Assembly (NCBI RefSeq): GCF_032854445.1
Contig: NC_088303.1
Location: 36,585,501 to 36,649,500 of the forward strand
Direction of reading: 5' to 3'
Source of the DNA: Liolophura sinensis
Taxonomy: Eukaryota; Mollusca; Polyplacophora; Chitonida; Chitonidae
DNA length: 64,000 bases
Shown: positions 47,268 through 56,750 of the stretch, one piece after another
Layout: each line of letters begins with the position of its first letter
Numbering within the stretch: position 1 is the first letter of the stretch
Program-made: the position numbers and the translations under genes
Notes under the pieces: generated by a model
Seen by the model: only the letters and a program-made list of their open reading frames with translations
The model's database searches: none
Told to the model about the DNA's origin: nothing

Positions 47268-48403
47268 TTCACCAAACTACTTGTTTTAATAAATGATGTA
47301 AACCAGTTAGAGTCTGCAATTTAAGTCAAGAAAGTTAAGTGTGGCAAATTACTTAATTTTATTAATTTATTAATTTTAATTAATTGATTTTTTTTGTATC
47401 ACTTGATCATGATTACTCAGAGTACTTACTTATTTATTTGTTGATCAATGCCAATTTTTAATACTTTAACAGAATAAGATGATTGTGTCTGAATTTGGAA
47501 TCTATATGATGAACATTGCATATGCCCTAAACATTTGCACCAAAAAGTACATTTTTAGAAGCAAACAAAAGTCATTAATATTACTTTAGGTGCCGAAACA
47601 TAAATGTTTCCACTAGGAATCATCCTACCTTACAAACAAACTACAGTACTGCATTGTTTAAGATCTCAGAATCAGGCAAGATGTATAGGCTGTAAAACTT
47701 AGTCATGGATAAAATTTAGGTCAACTACAGTATTCTTTTATTTATGTATACCAAGTGCTTTTAATTGTTTGAACTCGTGAACGTTTCCTTAGGAGCGTGT
47801 TTTCCTGTGTAAAGGATGGACAGCGTGGAACTCATTCTACAAGTCAGATTGTATCATTGAAACGACCAACATTCAAATCTGCTTATTTTTTGTACTTCAG
47901 GTGTCAAAGTGTCACAGTGATGTATGTTTTAATGTACAGTTACCATGGTGATTTCTGATCTTACCACCTGGTTGTAAAATCTTCATTCAGGATGTTGCTG
48001 TCTTAACTCTCAAATTGTGAACAATGAGCTCTCAGTGTTGAAAAGCTGTACATACATGTATATACATGTAAGATAAGCGGAGTAAGTTTCAACTATTCTT
48101 TTGTCCCAGTTTAAGGCCTTGAATCTCTTGACATCTTTGGAACATTAAAAGTTGAAACTGCAGATTTTTTTTCCTTTTCTCTCACATTTCTTAATATGCG
48201 TGATTTGTCACAGTGGGGTGACTGTGTTTGCCCCAAATCCATTAAGCTCAGGCAAAGAAGCAAACTCTCCCCAGACCGTACGCTTGTACATGTTGTATGA
48301 TCATCCTACAACCCCATTACAGCCATACATCTTTATCAGAGGCAAATACTACCAATAGTCTTCTAAAGCAATTAAACATCTACCAAACCGAATAGGGATA
48401 TAA

Positions 48404-49340
48404 GCATCTCTCAAACCATATGCACATCTCTCAAACCATATACACATCTCTCAAACCATATATGCATCTCTCAAAACATATATGCATCTCTCACACCATA
48501 TATGCATCTCTCACACCATATATGCATCTCTCAAACCAAATATGCATCTCTCAAACAAAATACGCATCTCTCAAAACGTATACACATCTCTCAAACCAAA
48601 TATGCATCTCTCAAACCAAATAGGCATCTCTCAAACCAAATACGCATATCTCAAACCATATATGCATCTCTCAAATCAGATATGGATCTGTCAAACCAAA
48701 TAGGGATCTCTCAAACCATATACACATCTCTCAAACGAAATACGCATCTCTCAAACCATATACGCATCTCTAAAACCATATACGCATCTCTCAAACCATA
48801 TACGCATCTCTCAAACGATATATGCATCTCTCAAACCATATATGTCTCTCAAACCATATACACATCTCTCAAACCAAATACGCATCTCTCAAACAAAATA
48901 TGCATCTCTCAAAACGTATACACATCTCTCAAACCAAATATGCATCTCTCAAACCAAATACGCATATCTCAAACCATATATGCATCTCTCAAACCAAATA
49001 CGCATATCTCAAACCAAATAAAGTTCTGTCAAACAAGGATCTTACCAGCTGACTGAACAGCTTGTAAACTTGCTTGTAAATGTGCATCTCTCAAACCAAA
49101 TATGCATCTCTCAAACCATATACGCATCTCTCAAACCATATTTGCATCTCTCAAACCATATACACATCTCTCAAACCAAATATGCATCCCTCAAACCATA
49201 TATGCATCTCTCAAAACATATATGCATCTCTCACACCATATATGCATCTCTCACACCATATATGCATCTCTCAAACCAAATATGCAACTCTCAAACCAAA
49301 TATGCATCTCTCAAACCAAATAAAGTTCTGTCAAACAAGG
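48404..49340. repeat. 20-bp minisatellite in two blocks
   Basis: Unit CATCTCTCAAACCATATATG with variants (CCAAATAC, ACGTATAC). Block 1 spans 48404-49020 and block 2 spans 49082-49322. Each block is followed by the same flank, starting AAGTTCTGTCAAACAAGGAT at 49021 and 49323, 302 bases apart, so the second block arose by duplication of a larger segment. Confidence 0.96.
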
Positions 49341-50587
49341 ATCTTACCAGCTGACTGAACAGCTTGTAAACTTAGCTACATGTATTTGAATGAAGCAACT
49401 TGCAGCAAAGCCTCTTCAGCTTAGGAGAAGAAGCTTATTTGGTTTTGGACATGATTATTTGGTTTGGTAAATGTTTATTCACTTTGAGACAGGGTTATTT
49501 GGTTTGGGAGAGGGTTTGTTATTTCCTTTGGGTGTAGCCCCTGATTTTGTTCGTCCTATTGGTTGAGATGACCTTTGTCAAGTACATGTACCTGATGACC
49601 TCATGTGACTCTCGGATATATGTAACCCAAATGTCATACTTGTGGTGTTTAGGGAAATAATCTGCCAGACTATTAATAGAAGGGCCCTACTGGGGACCTC
49701 TTCAATATTGGTACCAAAACCACATGGGCAATGCAGGCTGGGATATCTCAGAGCTTCTCTGTTTGAGGCTACATGTATATTGGAGCCAGCACCTAGCAAG
49801 TTTGTCTTAGTAATTAAATGACTGTGTAACATTAGATGTGAATAAAATAAATAAACTATCTGTCATTATTGTATTACACTTCATATTCAGGTAAAAAAGA
49901 GAAGTTTATTAATGTTTTTGGTATATTTTGGTAACATAATTTACCGATCACGTGTCTTAACACCATGTACCAGAGACACAAGTGACCTGCCTTTCCTTCT
50001 GGGGCTGAAGTGCACAACTTCTCAATTTTCTCCAATGTTTGTCGTCAAAAAAGTAACTGTTTTGTGAAGCTTTTTTTCACCCTTGTTCTAGTATATGTAA
50101 TGTTAAATAGATGGTTAAGATTTCTGACAGGTCACATAATGCAACAGGACTTTGCTACATTTAGCTATAAAAGGGTGTGAACTTGCTCTTCTTCAATTTT
50201 TTTTCATGTTTGCAAGATGTTTGCAAACATGAACATTGTCAAACATTTTTGGAGGGCATGACTTTTTGCAAAGCCCTGAAATGGACCAGCCCAACCAATG
50301 TAGTTTCATTGCCAAAATCAAATTAAAAAGATGCATGAGTCTCCACAGCCTCACCAGCTTGAAATGGATTTTAACTTTTGATCTTTGATTTTGTGAATGG
50401 TAAGTCAGCATGGGTACGAAATTGCGTGGGCCGTAAATAGCATGTAGCTGATTGAGCATGTTTTTTGTCTTTTTTTTTTTATTTTCTTATTATTATTATG
50501 GGACGATTTATACATTTATATAAAATTTGTACAAATGTTAAAACTTTTTGGATTTCTTTATATAATATACATATTTTCATTGCTCAG

Positions 50588-50746
50588 GTGGGTTTATCAC
50601 TGATAATATGGGCAGCTTGTGGATTACTCTCTTTGATTGGAGCGCTATGTTACGCCGAGCTTGGGACAACCATCACATCATCAGGGGGAGATTACGCCTA
50701 CATCATGGAGGCTTTTGGTCCATTCCTTGCCTTTCTTCAACTCTGG
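50588..50746 (+). CDS. SLC7A5/8-like: SLC7 L-type amino acid transporter, exon 2
   Basis: It joins exon 1 in phase 0 and codes 53 residues: [20 protein letters not shown] (helix 2), then [20 protein letters not shown] and [13 protein letters not shown], ending at a GTAAGT donor (50747). The CYAELGT.I..SGG.Y.Y..EAFG pattern is the most conserved region of light-chain SLC7 transporters. Reading past the donor gives a poly-Cys tail (CCCCC) from TTG repeats and a stop, so it is not coding. Confidence 0.96.
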
Positions 50747-51013
50747 GTAAGTGAGAGCTGTTGTTGTTGTTGTTCAGTGTGTATAGAGTAGATGAATGTT
50801 CAGTTGGCTATCTTGCAGAGCAGTGGATTTTGTCTACATTATGTTTCTTCACTATATCCAACTCCAAATACATGCAAAACCCGAGTTTAAGACTTCAACG
50901 CAGACAGATTCCCAGACGAGAAACAGATCTCACCCACATTTGTATAGACAGATGTGATTGGTTAGACGCCTACAACCTCTTTACAGCAGCCATGGACAAA
51001 CATGATATTAGGG

Positions 51014-51447
51014 GCCCTGGTAAGTGAGTGCTTGGGGTTTAACATTGCACTTAGTGGCCTCGGTAAGTGAGTGCTTGGGGTTTAACATTGTACTTAGTGG
51101 CCTCGGTAAGTGAGTGCTTGGGGTTTAACATTGTACTTAGTGGCCCTGGTAAGTGAGTGCTTGGGGTTTAACATTGTACTTAGTGGCCCTGGTAAGTGGG
51201 TGCTTTGGGTTTAACATTGTACTTAGTGGCCCTGGTAAGTGAGTGCTTGGGGTTTAACATTGTACTTAGTGGCCCTGGTAAGTGAGTGCTTGGGGTTTAA
51301 CATTGTACTTAGTGGCCCTGGTAAGTGAGTGCTTGGGGTTTAACATTGTACTTAGTGGCCCTGGTAAGTGAGTGCTTGGGGTTTAACATTGTACTTAGTG
51401 GCCCTGGTAAGTGGGTGCTTGGGGTTTAACATTGTACTTAGTGGCCG
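51014..51447. repeat. 43-bp minisatellite, ten copies, derived from a SINE-B tail
   Basis: GGTAAGTGAGTGCTTGGGGT, TTAACATTGTACTTAGTGGC and CCT repeat with starts at 51019, 51062, 51105, 51148, 51191, 51234, 51277, 51320, 51363 and 51406. The GAGTGCTTGGGGTTTAAC part equals the complement of the SINE-B 3' end at 5815. Confidence 0.96.
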
Positions 51448-52483
51448 TGGTGAAGTGGGTTGACACTTTGCACCTGATCCCTTGTCATTACTCACCCAAG
51501 CTGTATCACTACTGAGCAGAGTGGGTAGCAGAGGGAAGGAGGGTAGCAGAACAGCAACATAATAGAGCGCTACAGAAAGGGGAGAAACAGTGTACAATGT
51601 ATTAACCTATAAAACTTCAGAAAGAGTAGTAAAACTGGGTAATATGATGTTGTACAAAAAATTAATGTGTAGTGCTGGTAGCATCTGATTTTTGATAATG
51701 GCATTTTGAGATAAAAATTAAATGTTATAAAATTTGAAAAGTAAACCAAATGTCTAAACCTGTCTATTAAGAATCCGTGCAGATTTATTGAGAGATGAAA
51801 CTGTAAGTGATATCAAACAGGTTATTTGGTTCCACTGGTGATTTCAATTTACAATTAACTTCATTTTCAACAAAACAGCGCATGAACTTCCTTTTTTAGC
51901 TCTCCTGTAAGAAGTTAGGAGAGGTATAGTGAGAGTGTCAATCATTCTACTTTATTTTGGTTTAGAGGTCAGTATTTGAACATATCACATAACTTGAACA
52001 TTATGCAGTTTTTACAAACTGCTGAGTCAGGCGTGATATCGATATTCTCTGAATGCCTTGCATGGTTAGCCACAATAAGGCTGAAATATTGCCAAGGTGG
52101 CGTTAAGTGTCAAACTGTCATAATGTCACCGTGCCATTTGGATTACTGGTAACTTATGCCGTAGAATAGTAAGTTGTGTTGGATTTACATTTACATGTAC
52201 TGTAAAGAAACTTTTCCAAGATTCACATGACAGGAACTAGTTGAGGTTCACTTCAATTCATCAAGTGAATTACTCTTGATTACTAGGTAAAACCGCAAAG
52301 TACATAAAAAATGCTAAACTGGTTTGTGAATTTCTAATGTAACATTAATTCGCTGATTGGTGCCTTACAAAAAAAAATAAAACGAAAAAGCGGGGAGAGA
52401 AAATTGTTATTTTCTGGAAAGGATTTACACATTTTTGACTTATTTGAGTACAAATAAACATGTGAAGGTTGAATGTTATTAAA

Positions 52484-52560
52484 TATTTTTCTCGTGAAAA
52501 GTGGAAATGATATACGTCTTGTGTGTTATCATTTCCACCTTTCAAGAGAAAAATATTTCC
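52484..52560. repeat. Hairpin repeat H, copy 1
   Basis: AAATATTTTTCTC..GTGGAAATGATA, then a 14-base loop, then TATCATTTCCAC..GAGAAAAATATTT. An imperfect palindrome with ~30-base arms; a related copy is at 55797-55884. Confidence 0.85.
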
Positions 52561-52669
52561 AAATTTCATTGTGAAATATTCTGTTTGTTATTTATATTTT
52601 GACGACATCATGTTTTTGTGCATTTGAACAAGTTTAAGCAATGCTCCAGCTGTAAGCCTTCCCAGACTT

Positions 52670-52846
52670 AATAACGTGAAATCATGCATGACATCTTGTA
52701 TGAAATATCACTTTTATCAGTGGAGGAAATCCTGACATTTCACCTTCATATAAATAATATAAGAAAATTATACATTTGTGCTCGGTCTGCTTAATGATGA
52801 GGAACTGGTTAAAAGAATTTCTGGATCCAGATCCAAAGCACCACTA
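52670..52846 (+). repeat. Dispersed repeat K, copy 1
   Basis: GTGAAATCATGCATGACATC, ATAAATAATATAAGAAAATT and GATGAGGAACTGG..AAAGAATTTCTG recur in the same orientation at 56579-56750 with about 85-90% identity by eye. Confidence 0.85.
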
Positions 52847-54629
52847 GATCCAGACACAAACTGTAATGAATTGGTGCTTGGCACCAAAGAATGAAACGTT
52901 GAACTGGTTTGTGATTTTCTGATGTAACATTAATTCAGAAAAAAAGGAAAATTGGGGGGGAAAATTCATTATTGTCAGAAAAGGATTTACACATGTTTGG
53001 CTTGTTTGAGTAAAAACAAACATTAAAATATCTCTTCAGAAAAGCAAATATTCTAAATGTTTTTTGTTGAAATAACTATTTCACAACCTTTGACTATTTT
53101 CTGTTCCCAAAAGTCCTTTTGTTACACTTTATAACACTTGCACCCACCTGCTTTATAAACAGGTGCACTCTGCTGTTGTAAGCTGGCAGAGTGTTCTTGG
53201 TATAACAATTGGAATTGTTTGGAAGCACTCCTGTGGTTTAGGTTTATACTAGTACTGTAAAATGATACTCGTAAACAAGCTCTGGGAATCAAACAAAGGT
53301 TGATATAGTACAGCTGTTTGCACATCCTGCAACTGATGTTGTTTTGAAATCGTAGCATTGGCGTATACATATCCGAATTCCTGATCCCCTCTCAGGAAGA
53401 GAGAGCCATTTTTAGTGCAATTTGTTCCCCTTTTTAGTTTGATTTTAGAAACAAAACTGATTTGGTCAGGTTTGCAAATTTCAGGGCTTCACAAAATGTT
53501 TAATCTTATTACTCTACATAGAATAATACCCCCAGAGTTTGCTTTCAAGAGTAAACATCTTGCCAACATGTGAAAAGGTTGCATGATAATAAGCGCAGCG
53601 AATGTGGACGCAGTGAACTGTGCTGCACCAAGTGCAGCAGGAGAATCTCTGGCATTCTCTTGGCGGAACTGTAAACTCAGATTATAGGTGATGACATGGG
53701 GTTAATATTCCAGCACAACTTTTGACTTTTTTATCACTTTGAAATGTTTTGAGTGAGCGAAAAAGCAGACTTGTGTAAGAAAGAAGACACCCTGATGAGT
53801 GATCCTGCAGCATGGGGCGGCTGAAAACAGGATGGTATCTGTCTGGGGTGCTAGTGATGAGACAACGGAATGCCTAAGGCTGGGTTGTCTGGCAGGGGGC
53901 AGGGTGTGAGACCTAGGCCAGGGAATGGCCAACTCTCCAGATGTCTACAAGGGAATTTAAGGAGCTTGTTAGGTTTAATGACTTCCATGGAGTTCTGGCT
54001 AGAGACCAAAACTGGCCTGTTCAGGCTGCATAAATGTAGCCAATTAAACAGCAAGGGAGATGGTGTTTTGGTTATACTCTAACGAAGCACTAATCCGTTT
54101 TTGTTTTTCTGTTTTCTAACCTGTGTGATAAAAGAGAAAATAAGTGTAGCTGAAAATTGTTTTTTTAAGAAGGATGTTGAACCTGTTTTTGATGTTGATA
54201 TTGGATTGGAACACTGATGAGTACATGTTTACACCTTCCTTCTCTCTTCACCCTGCCAGTCCAAAGTTCTAGGGTCTAAATAACTCTATGACTTTATCAT
54301 TTATCACATATGTCTCAGTTTTGCATCCCGATTGCCCTTGGAAACATACCAATTTTCTCCAGAAAAAAATTAGTGTTTAGGTCTAAAATAGCAAAAAGAT
54401 GCTTCTGTGCTTTCCAGCTCGATTGTTCCTTTGCAGATATAAAACATTTATTTGCCCTGAGGAAAAAATTTAAATTTTTTAACAGAGAAATGACCATGCA
54501 AAAAGAGAACTGGGTGTGTAACATCAATTCATTTCTGGATTCAAAATTTTTTTTGGACATATGGACACTGATGACTTTGATAATTAAGGCTTGAGTCGTG
54601 GGGTGCTGGAGAACCCATAGGCCACTTTA

Positions 54630-54903
54630 TTTATTTGTTTATTTATTTGATTGGTGTTTTACGCCATACTCAAGAATATTTCACTTATACGACAGCGGCC
54701 AGCATTATGGTGGGAGAAAACCGGGCAGAGCCCGGGGGAAACCCACAACCATCCGCAGGTTGTTGACAGACCTTCCCACTTATGGCCGGAGAGGAAGCCA
54801 GCATGAGCTGGACTTGAACTCACAGCGAGCGCATTGGTGAGAGGCTTCTGGGTCAAAACGCTGCGCTAGCGCGCTAACCGACTGAGCCACGGAGGCCCCC
54901 TTG
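54630..54903 (-). mobile_element. SINE-A, full length, with perfect target duplication
   Basis: Best full-length copy. The head complement is CTGCGCTAGCGCGCTAACCG then ACTGAGCCACGGAGGCCCCC; the tail complement is TTTGATTGGTGTTTTACGCC. Target duplication GGCCACTTTA at 54620-54629 and 54904-54913. It lies antisense in SLC7 intron 2. Confidence 0.96.
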
Positions 54904-55096
54904 GGCCACTTTAAACAAAGTTCATAAATCAAATTTACCATGACTTTGTTTTTTGATGAATGATATTGTCTGAGTTTTAGTACCATAAAGAAAGGAAAAT
55001 TCACAAAAACTATGAAGTTATATGATAGTTCAGGTTGGTAGGTATATAGTGAATATGTGACACCTGTCTTGTACAGTGTATTGTACAATAGAAAAA

Positions 55097-55253
55097 GCAT
55101 TGTGCATTCGAAGGTCTGGCAACAACCTGTGGATGGTCATGGGTTTCCGCCGGGCTCTGCCCGGTTTCCTCCCACCATAATGCTGGCTACCTTCTTATAA
55201 GTGAAATATTCTACAGTACAATGTAAAACACCAATCGAATAAATAAGTAGGTA
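55097..55253 (+). mobile_element. SINE-A, 5'-truncated, with target duplication
   Basis: It contains GAAGGTCTGGCAACAACCTG to CAATGTAAAACACCAATCGA, then an AATA-rich tail. AATAGAAAAA occurs at 55087-55096 and 55254-55263. The tRNA head is absent. Confidence 0.85.
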
Positions 55254-55507
55254 AATAGAAAAACCATCATACCAATCATCATATGTCAAAAATTGTCTGT
55301 TTGTCCGTTTGTCAATTTGCCAAGTTTTCTGTAAAATAAAACAGTATATTTGCTGTGAGCGAGAAGTAAAGCTGGAGCTACAGAGATGCTGTACTTTAAA
55401 ATAAACTTTGATTTTAGTCAAAATTTAATGCGTAGTCTTGCCCTAACGAAGCAGCAGGTACAGTATCCTCACCCGTGATTGATGAAGTTTTTGTGTTTTT
55501 GTTTCAG

Positions 55508-55643
55508 GTCAACCTAATTATCATCCGACCTTCAGCCCAAGCCATTGTGGCCTTGACCTTTGCCTTTTATGCTCTCCAGCCAGTGTTCGCAACCTGTGAG
55601 CCTCCAGACTTGGCTGTTAAGCTGCTGGCAGCTGTCTGTATAT
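55508..55643 (+). CDS. SLC7A5/8-like: SLC7 L-type amino acid transporter, exon 3
   Basis: After a pyrimidine-rich acceptor it codes [20 protein letters not shown] (helix 3), [18 protein letters not shown] and LLAAVCI, and ends in phase 1 at GTAAGT (55644). IIRPS.Q.IVAL.FA resembles LAT1/LAT2 more than the y+LAT members. The Cys at residue 148 of the joined protein is in the place of the light-chain cysteine that forms a disulfide with the heavy chain 4F2hc (SLC3A2) (family knowledge), so a heteromeric transporter is expected. Only about a third of a typical ~500-residue protein is in the window (163 codons). The next exon was not found up to base 64000. Confidence 0.95.
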
Positions 55644-55796
55644 GTAAGTCGTCTCGAGTGGCTAGACTGTTATGATCCAGTCATAAATGCCAACCTGGTT
55701 TCAAATTTTTTTCTGACACGAAAAGGCTATTATTTGGCCTATGTGCAGTTGTAATGATTCAAATCATTAAACAGAGGGTATTACACAGTGAAGGTT

Positions 55797-55884
55797 GCAT
55801 ATCATAAATGTTTTTTTTCGTGATAGGTGGAAATGATATGCATCTCGCGGGTTATCATTTCCGCCTTTCAAGAGATAATATTTA
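55797..55884. repeat. Hairpin repeat H, copy 2
   Basis: ATAAATGTTTTTTTTCGTGA then GGTGGAAATGATATGC, a loop, and GTTATCATTTCCGCCTTTCA then AGAGATAATATTTATG. Arms match copy 1. Confidence 0.8.
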
Positions 55885-56578
55885 TGATTTTCAACTTCCA
55901 TGGTGAAATGTTCAAAATCAAAAGTAAATCACCACAGCGAACCATGTGCTCAACTCCAGCATATGTTAGTTTTCAGGCACTTTAGGCTGCAGCGAAAGCG
56001 CCTCTGCCACCACCCACAGCCATGGACAATGTCTACCATGATATTTGTCATTGTGACATTCTCAAGTGTTTGCCATGAAGAAGATGTAGGGTTATAAATG
56101 CTCTTTGTGGTAACTATACTGCAAGCTTCTATATTGTACAAAATCATCTCAATATATCTCTCAGATGTATGATTTCAATTCCCCACGAATAGTCAGTCTG
56201 CAGTGTTAAAGTATCATTTAGGGTGCACTTCCTGACACGTACATGAATTTAAGATTTCATGAAGAGAGAAGCTTAATGCAATGGAATAAAAAATATCATG
56301 AGAACAGCTAGCAACATATTACAGATAAACACTTCAGATTTATACTATATACTGCCAAAAATTAAAGCACAAAATAATAAATTCTTGTCTTCTGATGTAG
56401 GCCCTATATTTGGATTTAGCCTATATCAGCAACTGTTTTATCATCTTTAACTCCCAAACGGCAGCTGTTGACAAAGTTTGTAGGGCAAAGAAACGTTTAG
56501 ACTGGTAAAAGAAAATTTACCTGTCGCATCAGGCAGGTTACCATAGAAAAACAAATACTGCAACCTCTGCTATCAAAT

Positions 56579-56750
56579 AATGTGAAATCATGCATAACGT
56601 CTTGTATGAAGTATGACTTTTATCATGGAGGAAATCCCGATATTTCACCCTCATATAAATAATATAAGAAAATTATACATTTGTGCTGTATATGCCTAAT
56701 GATGAGGAATTGGTCAAAAGAATTTCTGAATCCAGATCCAAATCGTAATC
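56579..56750 (+). repeat. Dispersed repeat K, copy 2
   Basis: Direct repeat of 52670-52846. Both K copies lie downstream of an H hairpin (by ~110 and ~700 bases), suggesting one larger repeat family with internal gain or loss. Confidence 0.8.

Larger units (their letters stand above)
33493..50587 (+). other. SLC7 intron 1 (17.1 kb)
   Basis: It is bounded by GTGAGT (33493) and a TTCATTGCTCAG acceptor ending at 50587. It holds five tandem arrays, two SINEs and an assembly gap. The parts outside those (33.5-35.6, 42.3-42.95, 43.2-44.5, 47.3-48.4 and 49.4-50.5 kb) are AT-rich, with no recognised exon. Confidence 0.88.
52312..53020. repeat. Partial tandem duplication (~590-bp step)
   Basis: AAACTGGTTTGTGAATTTCT, then AATGTAACATTAATTC, and a later AAAGGATTTACACAT.TTTG block (52312-52460) recur at 52902-53010 with a few substitutions, about 590 bases apart. 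Confidence 0.75.
50747..55507 (+). other. SLC7 intron 2 (4.8 kb)
   Basis: GTAAGT donor at 50747; TTGTGTTTTTGTTTCAG acceptor ending at 55507. It contains the 43-bp array, a ~590-bp partial tandem duplication and two SINE-A copies. The stretch 53.03-54.62 kb has no recognised feature. Confidence 0.9.

Noticed and set aside
47034-47324. 96-codon frame with FICFIAYS repeats
   Set aside because: It arises from the 24-bp tandem repeat; no splice sites or family match.
48502-49056. 184-codon open frame with MHLSN..ISQT repeats
   Set aside because: It is a product of the stop-free 20-bp unit, which is open in three frames; it lies in an intron.
35603-49340. CRISPR-like regular arrays
   Set aside because: There are no unique spacers; the units abut as plain tandem repeats in a eukaryotic intron.
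50761-51027. Coding continuation past the exon 2 donor
   Set aside because: The frame runs into TTG repeats (poly-Cys) and a stop; the GTAAGT donor and an in-phase exon 3 explain the sequence better.
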